Numbered from the stretch's first letter, positions 7,202 to 16,722 are shown. The stretch: 64,000 bases of DNA from Alistipes sp. (GCA_017436185.1 JAFSDP010000012.1:1-64000); one strand, 5' to 3'. A program made the numbers and translations. The notes: a model not told the origin generated them from the sequence alone.

Positions 7202-7825
7202 ATGAGAGAGATAAATCCCCAAGAGACAACACGTGCATACGCCTTTGAGATGTGGATGCAGGCACCGATGCCGATGGTTACATTTTTCAAGACGCTCGAT
7301 GTATCACGCCTTGTGAGAATCAGCCGCCGTCGTGGGCTGAAATTCAATATGCTGATGTGTTATTGCATCGGTCGTGCCGCCACACAAATCAAGGAGTTCT
7401 ATTTGCTGCCCGTGGGCGACAAGTTGATGCACTACGACACCATTGCCGTAAACACCATTGTTGCCAACACGGCGGGCGAGGTGAGTTCGTGCGATCTGCC
7501 TTACAGCGAGGATTTGGCGCAGTTTAACAGCGACTATCTGCGTCTGACAAAGCAAGTGGCAGAGCGTTGCACCGACCACGACCTTTCGGCGGATAGTATG
7601 GTTATCGGCACTTCGGCCTTGGCGCAGTACGAGATAGATGGAGCTGTGGGTATGTATAGCGGTATTTTCAATAATCCGTTTATGATTTGGGGCAAGTACA
7701 AACGAGGCTTGTTTAAGACCACGCTGAGCGTATCGTTCCAATTCCACCACACCCAAATGGACGGTGCTCACGCTGCGAAATTTCTTGACTTCTTGCAGCG
7801 AGAGATTGACGGAGTGAATGTGTAA
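7202..7825 (+). CDS. Chloramphenicol-acetyltransferase-like acyltransferase
   Basis: A 207-residue protein of the trimeric CAT family, which moves acetyl groups from acetyl-CoA. The catalytic histidine motif is present as FHHTQMDGAHAAKFL (His at about 182-183; family pattern HHxxxDG), and the YAFEMW… N-terminus and NPFMIWGKY segment also match. Many chromosomal Bacteroidota members have unknown substrates, so resistance to chloramphenicol cannot be assumed. It has its own promoter and converges on the EamA gene with a gap of only 3 bp between stop codons. Confidence 0.8.
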   Translation: MREINPQETTRAYAFEMWMQAPMPMVTFFKTLDVSRLVRISRRRGLKFNMLMCYCIGRAATQIKEFYLLPVGDKLMHYDTIAVNTIVANTAGEVSSCDLPYSEDLAQFNSDYLRLTKQVAERCTDHDLSADSMVIGTSALAQYEIDGAVGMYSGIFNNPFMIWGKYKRGLFKTTLSVSFQFHHTQMDGAHAAKFLDFLQREIDGVNV

Positions 7826-7828
7826 ATA

Positions 7829-8719
7829 CTACCTCTTTGTTGCCGATATCATAAAGGTTACAGCAACAATGGCAATGCCTATGCCGACTACTATGTTCGA
7901 GGTCAAGGGTTCTCCGAACATCAGTGTGCCGACAAGAATGGCGGTAATTGGCTCAAATACACCCAGCACCGAGGCCTTTGTTGCGCCGATATTGCGGGTC
8001 GCAATGGCAAGTGTAGCGGTCGAAACGATGGTCGGTAACAGTGCCAATCCCACCAAGTTTAGCCAATCAACGCCGGAGTCCATGCCCGCTGTGATGGCTG
8101 TATCCGAAAAGAGGATTTTACCCAAGAATACAACGGCTCCAACCGTTAGGGCATAGAATGTCAGCAGCGTATTCGATATCTCGGCAATAGCCTTGCTGCG
8201 GTTGATGATGACGATAAAGAGGGCATACACCAATGCCGAGCCGAGCGACAACAGAACGCCAATCGGGTCTATCGCCTCGCCGCCACTGCCCTGAGTCATA
8301 ATTATCACGCCACCAAATGTTGCAGCAATAGCCATCCATACGGGCCACGAAGGCACGACACGCAGAAAGACCATAATAATCGCCACCAGCACGGGATAGA
8401 GAAAGATCAGCGTAGTTGCCAATCCCGAAGCAATATAGTTGTAGGCCTCAAAAAGGAATAGGCTGCTCGATGTGTATAGCAGACCAAGCACAAGCAATAC
8501 ACCCGCCTGCTTTGCGGTAATCTTGAAGCTCTGTTTGGTGAACCAAAGGAATACACCCAAAATCACCACAGCAAAGGCATAGCGAAAGAAGAGTATCGAC
8601 TCGATGGCTGCACCCTTGTTCATCAACGGCACGGCAAACAATGGATTGAGTCCGTATGTGATACCGGTAATAATACCGGCAGGATAGCCTATAATTGCGT
8701 TTCTACTTAGTGGTTTCAT
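7829..8719 (-). CDS. EamA/DMT-family transporter
   Basis: A 296-residue inner-membrane protein with about ten hydrophobic segments and the internal duplication of the drug/metabolite transporter superfamily. Segments such as AVVILGVFLWF, GVLLVLGLLYTSSSLFLFEAYNYIASGLA and FEPITAILVGTLMFGEPL (the EP motif of the second EamA repeat) support the family. Substrate unknown; relatives export amino acids or other metabolites. A -7 element TATCTTTG lies at 8750-8743 on the minus strand, 23 bp before the ATG. Ends tail-to-tail with the CAT-like gene. Confidence 0.9.
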   Translation of the reverse strand: MKPLSRNAIIGYPAGIITGITYGLNPLFAVPLMNKGAAIESILFFRYAFAVVILGVFLWFTKQSFKITAKQAGVLLVLGLLYTSSSLFLFEAYNYIASGLATTLIFLYPVLVAIIMVFLRVVPSWPVWMAIAATFGGVIIMTQGSGGEAIDPIGVLLSLGSALVYALFIVIINRSKAIAEISNTLLTFYALTVGAVVFLGKILFSDTAITAGMDSGVDWLNLVGLALLPTIVSTATLAIATRNIGATKASVLGVFEPITAILVGTLMFGEPLTSNIVVGIGIAIVAVTFMISATKR

Positions 8720-8742
8720 CTCTCTTTCAGCTTTCGGCGTGC

Positions 8743-8750
8743 AAAGATAT
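8743..8750 (-). promoter_or_regulatory. -7 element for the EamA gene
   Basis: TATCTTTG on the minus strand, 23 bp before the start codon. No clear -33 element at the usual distance. Confidence 0.5.
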
Positions 8751-8885
8751 ACACAAAAGCCGTACAGTGATGTGCGTTCGACAACAATCCTTGATGGCGA
8801 CCTTGATTACTTCTCCTTTTTTGTGGAGGCAAGGTGGGTGCCGAGGAGCATTCTCGCGAGGGCAACTTTGGGTGTAATGATACAA

Positions 8886-8945
8886 AAAAAGGCAATCGGT
8901 AGAGCAAACCACCGATTGTTATGGATTATTAAATAGCCTTTTTAT
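8886..8945. repeat. Nested inverted repeats
   Basis: CAATCGGT … ACCGATTG inside AAAAAGGC … GCCTTTTT. Folds as a long hairpin just before element copy B. Confidence 0.5.
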
Positions 8946-8950
8946 GGGTT

Positions 8951-9146
8951 ATTACGGTACTGAAATTTAAGGAGGTCAGAGTACAGCAAGTTCGGTGCCG
9001 AAAAACGGTCTAAACTGTTACCGTAAAGTTCAAAAGTAAACCTAAAAATTGCAAGATTTTCCCACTCAAAAGTAAGGAAATAGAGTTGAACTCTTGTTTT
9101 CTGCTCGAAAAAAAAGGAAACGACGGTCATTAGGCCGTCGTTTTTC
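8951..9146 (+). ncRNA. Small-RNA-like element, copy B
   Basis: Homologous to copy A (6662-6860) over its whole length, ending in its own terminator (CGACGG … CCGTCG then T5 at 9121-9145). The place of copy A's -7 box is occupied here by TAGCCTTTT, a damaged version, so this copy may be weakly expressed or silent. It lies between divergent genes, so it is not a 3' UTR. Confidence 0.45.
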
Positions 9147-9177
9147 TTTTTCTCGCCACAAACCGCAAAAAAATCCG

Positions 9178-9185
9178 TACCTTTG
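9178..9185 (+). promoter_or_regulatory. -7 element for the sugar acetyltransferase
   Basis: TACCTTTG fits TAnnTTTG, 28 bp before the ATG at 9214. Confidence 0.55.
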
Positions 9186-9213
9186 GGGTGGATTATGCTA
9201 AAACAAGATTCAG

Positions 9214-9807
9214 ATGACCGAAAAAGAGAAGATGTTGCGTCAGATGATTTATGATGCAAACAACGATACAGATCTTATCGAGGAGCGTAAGGTGGCGAAA
9301 GACCTTTGCTACGATTTTAACCAACTCCGTCCGTCGGATACCGTTAGTCAGCAGCAGATTATGCGTCGGCTGTTGGGTAAGACGGCGGGTGATAGTTTCT
9401 GCATAGTGGCCCCTTTTTGGTGTGACTACGGCTACAATATCGAGATAGGCGAGAACTTCTCTGCCAACCACAACACGGTGATTTTGGACGGCGCAAAGGT
9501 GAAGTTTGGCAACAACGTCTTCATTGCTCCCAACTGCGGTTTTCACACGGCCGGACACCCCATCGATGCCGAGCGTAGAAATCAAGGGTTGGAGTATGCC
9601 TATCCCATCACGGTGGGCGACAACGTGTGGATTGGCGCAGGGGTGCAGGTGATGCCGGGCGTCACGATCGGCTCGAATGTCGTGATTGGAGGTGGCTCGG
9701 TGGTGGTCAAGGATATTCCGTCGAATGTGGTGGCAGTGGGCAATCCCTGTCGTGTTGTGCGCCCCATTACCGAGGAGGATAAACTGAAATCGTGGGATAG
9801 GGAGTAG
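9214..9807 (+). CDS. maa: Maltose/galactoside O-acetyltransferase-type enzyme
   Basis: A 197-residue hexapeptide-repeat acetyltransferase. The N-terminal helical MAC domain (KMLRQMIYDANNDTDLIEER) is followed by FWCDYGYNIEIGENF, the catalytic-His region FIAPNCGFHTAGHPID and the left-handed beta-helix TVGDNVWIGAGVQVMPGVTIG, ending in VAVGNPCRVVR. This is typical of Maa/LacA enzymes, which acetylate sugars with acetyl-CoA as trimers in the cytoplasm. True substrate not known. It has its own promoter and is followed by a hairpin that starts the leader of the first helicase gene. Confidence 0.9.
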   Translation: MTEKEKMLRQMIYDANNDTDLIEERKVAKDLCYDFNQLRPSDTVSQQQIMRRLLGKTAGDSFCIVAPFWCDYGYNIEIGENFSANHNTVILDGAKVKFGNNVFIAPNCGFHTAGHPIDAERRNQGLEYAYPITVGDNVWIGAGVQVMPGVTIGSNVVIGGGSVVVKDIPSNVVAVGNPCRVVRPITEEDKLKSWDRE

Positions 9808-9812
9808 AAGCT

Positions 9813-9844
9813 AAAGAGAGAAAAAGTTGGCTTGTTCTCTCTTT
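9813..9844 (+). terminator. Hairpin after maa, part of the helicase leader
   Basis: AAAGAGAGAA pairs perfectly with TTCTCTCTTT. The same type of hairpin precedes the second helicase gene at 13343-13373. Confidence 0.65.
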
Positions 9845-9860
9845 GGCTTGAGATTATGTG

Positions 9861-9868
9861 TAACTTTG
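9861..9868 (+). promoter_or_regulatory. -7 element for helicase 1
   Basis: TAACTTTG in the context ATTATGNGTAACTTTGT, repeated before helicase 2. Confidence 0.6.
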
Positions 9869-9876
9869 TGGTAAAA

Positions 9877-12645
9877 ATGATTGCGATGTTGAATCCTCGT
9901 GAAAATATGGTAGTTATTGACGGCATAATAAAAACCGTCGCGATTCATAGTATTAAACTCAATGAGCGAGGAGATAAGTATAACATATTGTTCAAAAGTG
10001 CAAAATATAAATGCTACTCATATAACCGCAATAAAGTGACTTGGCTGACAAACCCAGTTGTATTTAACCCCCAAGATTGCCACGCATATTATAAGGGACG
10101 GCAACTTCAACGAGTTACTTATATCGCAGCTTTCAGAAATTACTACCACACTTATTGGTTTTTCGCTTTTGCTGACGGTAAGGTTTTCAGTTTCTACGAT
10201 GATGACATAATACTTAAAAAGTCGTGCCTTGCGGATAAACAATCCAAAAGTGTATTTGAGTATCTGCGCAGTGTTGCTGCTATCAACCCATTGAAATCAG
10301 AGGATGATAGTACGCCATTATTGTTGAGGCAATATCAAGGCATCGACTTTATTGGCGATGACCGTGCAGTAGCTCCATACCTCAATCCCAAGGAGTTTCA
10401 TTCTCAAAAGTTTATCGCACTACCTCTCATATTTCCATTTGGTTGCAATGCGAGTCAGCAGAAGGCTGTTCAAGCGGCATTTGAAAACCAGATAAGCATT
10501 GTTCAAGGCCCTCCCGGAACGGGCAAAACGCAGACGATCCTCAATATCGTTGCCAACATCATTTTGCAGGGCAAGACAGTGATGGTTGTTTCGAACAATA
10601 ACTCTGCTATCGATAATGTGGTCGAGAAGATGGAGCGCTACAATATGGGCTTTATTACTGCGATGTTGGGTAGCCGTGCAAACAAAGATGCGTTTATAGC
10701 AGCGCAGGAAACAGAAAAACATATCCCTGCTGATATCGAGCAATGGCACGTGATAGAAGCTGATAAAGCAGAGTATTTACGCAATCTCGACAGCCAAACA
10801 AAAGCCCTTGCAGATGTGTTTGCAAAACAAGAACGTTTGGCACTTGTCCGTCAAGAGTTGGATGCCCTGAAAGTGGAGCGCACTCACTTTGAGCAGGAGG
10901 TTGAATGCAATGGAGCAATCGTCATTCGCAAACAACTTTCCTCGGCTCAACTTATGACTTTGTGGAATGAGTTGCAAGCGGTTGTTGAGGGTGTAAGGTA
11001 CTCGGGCATATTTGCTAAAATCGTCAATGCGATTCGTGATTATAGGTTGAGGCGCAGACTGCACAAGATTTTCAACGGGGTTGCCGACAAACCAACCTTG
11101 AATGATATTGTTTCGCTTATTCCGATTGTTCAGCGCAAGTTTTATGAAGTAAAACACTCGGAGTTAGTGGATGAAATAGCCTCATTGGAGCGTGCTTTGT
11201 CGTCGTGCGATGCTTCGGCTATGATGAAACAACTGCAAGGGCAGTCGATGTGTTACTTGCGCAACTCACTATATCACAAGTACGGTAAAGAGCACGAGCG
11301 ACAAGTATTTGCGAACATCGTTCCCGATTTGATTAAGGAGTATCCTTTGGTATTGAGTACTACCTTCTCATCACGCACTAATTTCCAGATAGATACCATA
11401 TTCGACTATGTGATAATGGACGAGGCTTCGCAAATCTCGGCAGAAACGGGAGCGTTGGCTCTTATGTGTGCCAAGAACGCCGTTATAGTAGGCGATTCGA
11501 TGCAGTTGCCAAATGTGGTTACCGAGGAGGATAAGTTGCGATTACAGTCGATTGCAATGAGTTGCAACATTAACGAGCGATACGATTGCGCCAAGAACAG
11601 TTTTTTGCAGTCGGTCTGCAAAGTCCTTCCAGATGTACCGCAAACACTGCTCCGAGAGCACTATCGTTGCCATCCGAAGATAATCAATTTCTGCAACCAA
11701 AAGTTCTATGGTGGTAAGTTGATAATTATGACCAAGGATAATGGCGAGGAGGATGTAATATCGGCAAAGCGTACTGCCGTGGGTCACCACACTCGTGGCA
11801 AGATGAATCAGCGAGAGGTCGAGGTTGTGATGCAAGAGGTGTTACCAACTTTGCCATACCCTGATGCAGAGATAGGTATTATCGCTCCATATAACGGGCA
11901 GGTCAATGCGCTAAACAATGCTATTGGTGGTCGAATGGATGTTGCTACGGTGCATAAATTCCAGGGTAGGGAGAAGGATGCTATCATTATGTCCACCGTT
12001 GATGATACGATAACCGAGTTCTCCGATGACCCCAATCTGCTCAATGTTGCCATATCTCGCGCCAAACAAAGGTTCTGTCTTGTTGTGTCGGGCAATGAGC
12101 AGCCAAAGGATTGCAATATCGCCGATTTGTTGGCTTATATCGAGTATAATAATTGCACGGTTTCAGATAGCAATATCCACTCGATTTTCGACTTGCTATA
12201 CGACCAATACACTGAGGCTCGATTGGCATACTTGAAGGAGCATAAACGCATTTCGGAGTATGATTCGGAAAATCTTACTTACGCAATGTTGGAGCAGATA
12301 ATTAAGGAAAACACCGAGTTCTGTCATTTGGGTATTGTTTGCCATCAGCCATTGCGACAGCTCCTGCGTGATGTGTCGTTGCTTTCGGATGACGAAAGAA
12401 CTTATGCGTTGCACCCCAGAACACATATCGATTTTCTGCTCTACAACCGAGTAAGCAAGCAACCTGTACTCGCAATAGAAACAGACGGCTACCAGCATCA
12501 TAAAGAGGGTACGGCGCAATCGGTGCGTGACGAAAAGAAAAACCGCATCCTTGCCACATACGGCATCCCATTGTTGCGACTCTCAACCATCGGCAGCAAT
12601 GAATGCCAGCAAGTAGAAGATGCTTTGAGGGGTGGGGTAAATTAA
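9877..12645 (+). CDS. UPF1/DNA2-like SF1 helicase with C-terminal nuclease-like domain
   Basis: A 922-residue protein if started at ATG 9877; ATGs at 9886 and 9913 are possible. After an N-terminal beta-rich region come Walker A (VQGPPGTGKTQT), a long coiled insertion, Walker B (YVIMDEASQIS), the QLP motif, an R-finger region (LREHYRCHP) and motif VI (LNVAISRAK). The C-terminal ~130 residues (RTHIDFLLYNR…VLAIETDGYQHH…RDEKKNRIL…PLLRL) resemble Vsr/DUF2726-type PD-(D/E)XK nucleases. It probably unwinds and cuts nucleic acid; such fusions occur in repair and defence. The flavoprotein gene follows 40 bp later. Confidence 0.85.
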   Translation: MIAMLNPRENMVVIDGIIKTVAIHSIKLNERGDKYNILFKSAKYKCYSYNRNKVTWLTNPVVFNPQDCHAYYKGRQLQRVTYIAAFRNYYHTYWFFAFADGKVFSFYDDDIILKKSCLADKQSKSVFEYLRSVAAINPLKSEDDSTPLLLRQYQGIDFIGDDRAVAPYLNPKEFHSQKFIALPLIFPFGCNASQQKAVQAAFENQISIVQGPPGTGKTQTILNIVANIILQGKTVMVVSNNNSAIDNVVEKMERYNMGFITAMLGSRANKDAFIAAQETEKHIPADIEQWHVIEADKAEYLRNLDSQTKALADVFAKQERLALVRQELDALKVERTHFEQEVECNGAIVIRKQLSSAQLMTLWNELQAVVEGVRYSGIFAKIVNAIRDYRLRRRLHKIFNGVADKPTLNDIVSLIPIVQRKFYEVKHSELVDEIASLERALSSCDASAMMKQLQGQSMCYLRNSLYHKYGKEHERQVFANIVPDLIKEYPLVLSTTFSSRTNFQIDTIFDYVIMDEASQISAETGALALMCAKNAVIVGDSMQLPNVVTEEDKLRLQSIAMSCNINERYDCAKNSFLQSVCKVLPDVPQTLLREHYRCHPKIINFCNQKFYGGKLIIMTKDNGEEDVISAKRTAVGHHTRGKMNQREVEVVMQEVLPTLPYPDAEIGIIAPYNGQVNALNNAIGGRMDVATVHKFQGREKDAIIMSTVDDTITEFSDDPNLLNVAISRAKQRFCLVVSGNEQPKDCNIADLLAYIEYNNCTVSDSNIHSIFDLLYDQYTEARLAYLKEHKRISEYDSENLTYAMLEQIIKENTEFCHLGIVCHQPLRQLLRDVSLLSDDERTYALHPRTHIDFLLYNRVSKQPVLAIETDGYQHHKEGTAQSVRDEKKNRILATYGIPLLRLSTIGSNECQQVEDALRGGVN

Positions 12646-12685
12646 TGGCATACATCTTGAACGATTCGGAATAAAACAGAGCGAT

Positions 12686-13321
12686 ATGAAAAAAATTGTG
12701 ATTGTGGATGGTGGTCCGCGAAAGAATATGAACACGGCGCAGCTGTTGCAGCGATTTGCCGAGGGTGCAAAGTCGGTCGGTGGTGATGTGGAGGTGAAAA
12801 TCGTGCGACTCTACGACTTTGACTATAAGGGTTGTACCTCGTGTATGGCCTGCAAACTGAAGGGCAAGGTGTCGCACGTTTGTCTGCTCAAGGATGCACT
12901 GACGCCCCTTTTGGAGGAGATTGCCGAGGCGGACGGTTTGGTGCTTGGCTCGCCCATCTATTTCGGCGAGGTGACGGGCAAGATGCGTGCCTTCTTGGAG
13001 CGCCTGGCCTTCCCGTGGCTCTCATATAACGATTACAGTCTGACTGCACCGAAGCGTATGCCTGTGGTGCTTGTTGAGACGATGAACGGCACGCCCGAGC
13101 GCAACAATAGCAACCACTTTGGCACGATGGAGTGGTGTCTCACCACAGCACTCGGCGAGCCTGAACGCATCATCGGCTACAACACCTGCCAGGTGGCGAA
13201 GTACGACCGCTATGAGCTCGGCAGCTTCTCCGAGGAGGCCAAACACGCTTGGCGTGATGCCCATTGGGAGGAGGATTTACAAAAGGCCTATGATGCAGGT
13301 CGTCGGATGGCGGAGCAGTAA
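12686..13321 (+). CDS. Flavodoxin-family NAD(P)H-dependent FMN reductase
   Basis: A 211-residue flavodoxin-fold protein. Start MKKIVIVDGGPRKNMNTAQLL gives the FMN phosphate-binding loop; CTSCMACK near residue 52-59 is the cysteine motif of iron-sulfur flavoprotein relatives; GLVLGSPIYFGEVTGKMRAFLERL is the second FMN-contact region. The length suits the NADPH-dependent FMN reductase group. It probably transfers electrons to an unknown acceptor. It sits between the two helicase genes, 40 bp after the first, and is followed by a terminator; a functional link with the helicases is not evident. Confidence 0.85.
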   Translation: MKKIVIVDGGPRKNMNTAQLLQRFAEGAKSVGGDVEVKIVRLYDFDYKGCTSCMACKLKGKVSHVCLLKDALTPLLEEIAEADGLVLGSPIYFGEVTGKMRAFLERLAFPWLSYNDYSLTAPKRMPVVLVETMNGTPERNNSNHFGTMEWCLTTALGEPERIIGYNTCQVAKYDRYELGSFSEEAKHAWRDAHWEEDLQKAYDAGRRMAEQ

Positions 13322-13342
13322 AGGCTGCAATTGTGGCATAGA

Positions 13343-13373
13343 AGAGAAAAAGTTTCGGCTTTTTCTCTTTTTT
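13343..13373 (+). terminator. Intrinsic terminator after the flavoprotein gene
   Basis: AGAGAAAAAG, loop TTTCGG, CTTTTTCTCT, then T run. Related to the hairpin at 9813-9844. Confidence 0.75.
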
Positions 13374-13389
13374 GTTTTTGAATTATGCG

Positions 13390-13397
13390 TAACTTTG
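13390..13397 (+). promoter_or_regulatory. -7 element for helicase 2
   Basis: TAACTTTG, 13 bp before the ATG at 13411, so the message has a very short leader. Confidence 0.6.
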
Positions 13398-13410
13398 TTG
13401 GTGTAATTCG

Positions 13411-16400
13411 ATGAACATGGGTATATTCGATATATTTAAAAGACGAAAAGTTGTTGCCGGGACCACAGAGGCTCTAAAACGTACTGCGCAACAACCGGCA
13501 CAATATCAAAAAGCATTACGATTCAATGCTGAGTTTGCCGAATTATTGGGCATTGACTCGTTTATTGCACGCAGTGATTACAAGCATTTTATCTCAACTT
13601 ACCAAGAGGAGTACAAATTCTTCTGTTCCATTATCGAGGCCAATATCTTGGAAGATTATGTAGGTAAGAACAATCTTGACATCACCCCAATTTTGACTTT
13701 CATAAATCTTTATGAGGAGATTCAAGATCTAACCCAAGAGTCGGCGACTGTAAAAAAGCATAATGACCAATTTGTTGCTAATCACAGCGCAACGGAGAAG
13801 GAATACCTCGACAATATCCTTAAAGCGTGCGACCCCGCCATACTGCTCGATGATGAGCAGAGAGAGGTTGTATTGTCAGAGGAGGATAACACCCTTGTTA
13901 TTGCTGGTGCAGGAGCGGGCAAAACTACGACAGTAGCTGCAAAGGTGCGATATTTGGTCGAGAAGCGTGGAATTAACCCCGAACAAATTTTGGTTATCTC
14001 CTTTACCAATAAGGCTGTTGAGGAGTTGCGAGAGCGCATTAATCACAATCTTAAAATTCCAAGTATCATTACCACTTTCCACTCCATCGGCTACTCAATT
14101 CTTCGACAGGGTGAAGAGGAGCAACGTAAGATTGTGGATAATGGTTTTATGTACAATGTTATCAATGAGTACCTCAAAACGAAGGTGTTGCGCAACCCTC
14201 AACTCGTAGATAAACTTATTTTATTCTTTGGTTCTTACTTCTCGGCTCCGTATGAGGGCGAAGATTTGGGTGAGTATTTCCAATTTGTTGCCGATGCAGA
14301 TTATTCGACGCTAAAAAGTGATTTGCAAGACTATGTGCAGCAGGTGGTCGATAGGCGTACCCGTCGCACTCAAACCCTCAACAACGAGGTGTTGCGTTCG
14401 ATGGAGGAGGTGCAAATCGCAAACTTTCTCTACCTAAATCAAATCGACTACGAATACGAGCCGATGTATCAGTATCGCATTTTGAGTGCGAACAAACCAT
14501 ATACGCCAGATTTTCGCATAGTGCAGGGCGACAAGGTTACATATATTGAGCACTTCGGTATTACGGAAGACGGTCGCAGTAGCCGATACACCCAAGAGCA
14601 ACTCAAAAAATACAAATCTGTTATCAATGATAAGGTCTCTTTGCACCGCAAACACAAGACCGACCTTATCTATACTTTCTCGCAATACAAAGACGGGCGG
14701 GATATGTTGGAGCACCTCCGAGAGATGCTTTCGGCTCACGGTTACGAACTCAAAGAAAGGCCTACGGCGGAGGTGTACAAGCGACTTGTTGATACCGAGG
14801 AGAACAAATACATCACTCGCCTCACGCAGTTGATATGTACTTTTATCGGCAACTTCAAAACACAAGGCTTTAAGAGTGTAAAGTTTGCCGATTTCAGAAG
14901 CAATACAAAGAATATACGTACAAAGCTATTCCTCGACATCTGCGAGGTTTGTTATTTGGAGTATCAACAAGCACTCAAAGAGCAGCACTGCATCGACTTT
15001 GAGGATATGATTAACGAGTCTGCGGAGTTGTTTCGCAAAAAGCAGATTGCCAAAGAGCAACTCGACTACAAATACATCATCGTTGATGAGTATCAAGACA
15101 TTTCACGTCAGCGATACAACCTTATCAAAGAGTTGTCGCAGCTGTGCAATGCAAAGATTATGGCAGTCGGTGATGACTGGCAATCTATCTATGCGTTTAG
15201 CGGCTCTATTCTCCCATTGTTTACAAAATTCTGCGAGGAGGTTGGCTATGGTCAAGAGTTAAAGATTACTCGCACATATCGTAACGCCCAAGAGATAATA
15301 GACATTGCAGGGACATTTGTGCAGAAGAACTCGCAGCAAATCAAGAAGGAACTGATTTCACCTAAACGCATAGATAATCCCGTGATTATATCTACTTACG
15401 GTGACGAAAAGGTGGCAAAGGGAGAATCGCACAAGGGTGGTCGGTACTATAATCTCGGAGTGGCGATTGAAAATGCCATAGGCGAGATTTTGGAGTATAG
15501 TGTAGTCGAGGGCAAAACAAAAGTGCCCTCAATTTTGCTGATTGGTCGCTACGGCTTTGATGCGCGTAATATGTGTGCAGCTCAACAATTTAGTTATAAT
15601 CCCGAAACAGGAAAGGTCTATTCGACAAAGTACGGGAAAAGAGTAAAACTTAACTTTATGACCGCTCATAGCTCGAAGGGATTGACCGCCGAGAATGTGA
15701 TTATCATCAACGCAAAAGATGAAACCTATGGCTTCCCCTCAAAAGTTGATGACGATCCAGTTTTGAATTTGGTTGTATCATATGACACATCCTACAACTA
15801 TGCTGAAGAGCGTCGCCTATTCTATGTTGCTCTTACAAGAACAAAAAATCGAGTGTTTATCGTAACGCCCGATATGCGTCCATCGGAGTTTATTCAAGAG
15901 TTGTTGAGTGAGCCACAAAACTATCCGAATGTGACACTACACGGCGAATTGAAAGTGGATCTCAAAGCACCTAAAAAGACAAAAGATTGTTGTCCTATCT
16001 GTGGTTATCCACTGCAATTCAAGTGGAATAAGAACTATGGATTAAAGTTGTGGATTTGCACAAACGACCAAGAGATTTGTGGATTTATGACCAACGACAA
16101 GCGTGGCGGAGAGTTGTCAATCCACAAGTGTGACTGGTGTCAAGATGGTTATTTGGTGGTAAAACAATCTAAATATGAAGGGTTTTTCTTGGGTTGCACG
16201 AATTATAAACCCGATAGAACTGGATGTGGTCGTATGTTGAGTGCAGGGCAATATGAGTTTTGGTTGAATAATTCGTTTGGTGTTGAAGATTCATCACAGT
16301 ATAAACCATCATACTTCGTACCTAAAAACATAACAGCAGTACCCAAAATGCAGAGAAGTAAAACTGCAAGTGGACGCAATGGTGGAACAACCATCAATAC

Positions 16401-16704
16401 AACCGCATACAAAGAGATCGTTATTGAGAATGAGGTGTTTAGAATTGTGGTTGATTCTGAAGGTAATACACTAACCGATATGGACTTATTGAGCATGCTA
16501 CGCACAATGCGTGCTCGTGTAGCAAGGGAAAAAGAATTGTCTTCGTACTACCTTCTCCACAACAACATTCTTGTGCTTATCGCTACGGACAAACCGACAA
16601 CACGAGAGGAACTGATGGGTATCAGCGGTTTTGGTATTCGCAAATGGGAGGTTTGGGGCGATGAGATAGTTAAAATGGTAACAAAATATATGAGTGGACA
16701 TTAG
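13411..16704 (+). CDS. UvrD/Rep-like SF1 helicase with nuclease-like insert, zinc fingers and HRDC-like end
   Basis: A 1097-residue protein related to helicase IV/UvrD. Walker A is AGAGAGKTTT, then LVISFTNKAVEELRERI; Walker B is IIVDEYQDISRQRYN, then GDDWQSIYAFSG, the ITRTYRNAQEI motif, TAHSSKGL and RRLFYVALTRTKN. Between motifs I and II lies IDYEYEPMYQY…YTPDFRI…VTYIEHFGI, a PD-(D/E)XK-like nuclease core. After the helicase come Cys clusters (CPICG, CDWC, CTNYKPDRTGC) like topoisomerase zinc ribbons, then an HRDC-like end with a helix-hairpin-helix (ELMGISGFGIRKWE). Likely acts on damaged or foreign DNA. Own promoter; next gene 18 bp downstream. Confidence 0.85.
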   Translation: MNMGIFDIFKRRKVVAGTTEALKRTAQQPAQYQKALRFNAEFAELLGIDSFIARSDYKHFISTYQEEYKFFCSIIEANILEDYVGKNNLDITPILTFINLYEEIQDLTQESATVKKHNDQFVANHSATEKEYLDNILKACDPAILLDDEQREVVLSEEDNTLVIAGAGAGKTTTVAAKVRYLVEKRGINPEQILVISFTNKAVEELRERINHNLKIPSIITTFHSIGYSILRQGEEEQRKIVDNGFMYNVINEYLKTKVLRNPQLVDKLILFFGSYFSAPYEGEDLGEYFQFVADADYSTLKSDLQDYVQQVVDRRTRRTQTLNNEVLRSMEEVQIANFLYLNQIDYEYEPMYQYRILSANKPYTPDFRIVQGDKVTYIEHFGITEDGRSSRYTQEQLKKYKSVINDKVSLHRKHKTDLIYTFSQYKDGRDMLEHLREMLSAHGYELKERPTAEVYKRLVDTEENKYITRLTQLICTFIGNFKTQGFKSVKFADFRSNTKNIRTKLFLDICEVCYLEYQQALKEQHCIDFEDMINESAELFRKKQIAKEQLDYKYIIVDEYQDISRQRYNLIKELSQLCNAKIMAVGDDWQSIYAFSGSILPLFTKFCEEVGYGQELKITRTYRNAQEIIDIAGTFVQKNSQQIKKELISPKRIDNPVIISTYGDEKVAKGESHKGGRYYNLGVAIENAIGEILEYSVVEGKTKVPSILLIGRYGFDARNMCAAQQFSYNPETGKVYSTKYGKRVKLNFMTAHSSKGLTAENVIIINAKDETYGFPSKVDDDPVLNLVVSYDTSYNYAEERRLFYVALTRTKNRVFIVTPDMRPSEFIQELLSEPQNYPNVTLHGELKVDLKAPKKTKDCCPICGYPLQFKWNKNYGLKLWICTNDQEICGFMTNDKRGGELSIHKCDWCQDGYLVVKQSKYEGFFLGCTNYKPDRTGCGRMLSAGQYEFWLNNSFGVEDSSQYKPSYFVPKNITAVPKMQRSKTASGRNGGTTINTTAYKEIVIENEVFRIVVDSEGNTLTDMDLLSMLRTMRARVAREKELSSYYLLHNNILVLIATDKPTTREELMGISGFGIRKWEVWGDEIVKMVTKYMSGH

Positions 16705-16722
16705 AACAACCCCCAAAGTACG

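Noticed and set aside
7202..7825. Acquired chloramphenicol resistance gene
   Set aside because: The family is right and the catalytic His is present, but codon use is host-like and many chromosomal relatives have other substrates.
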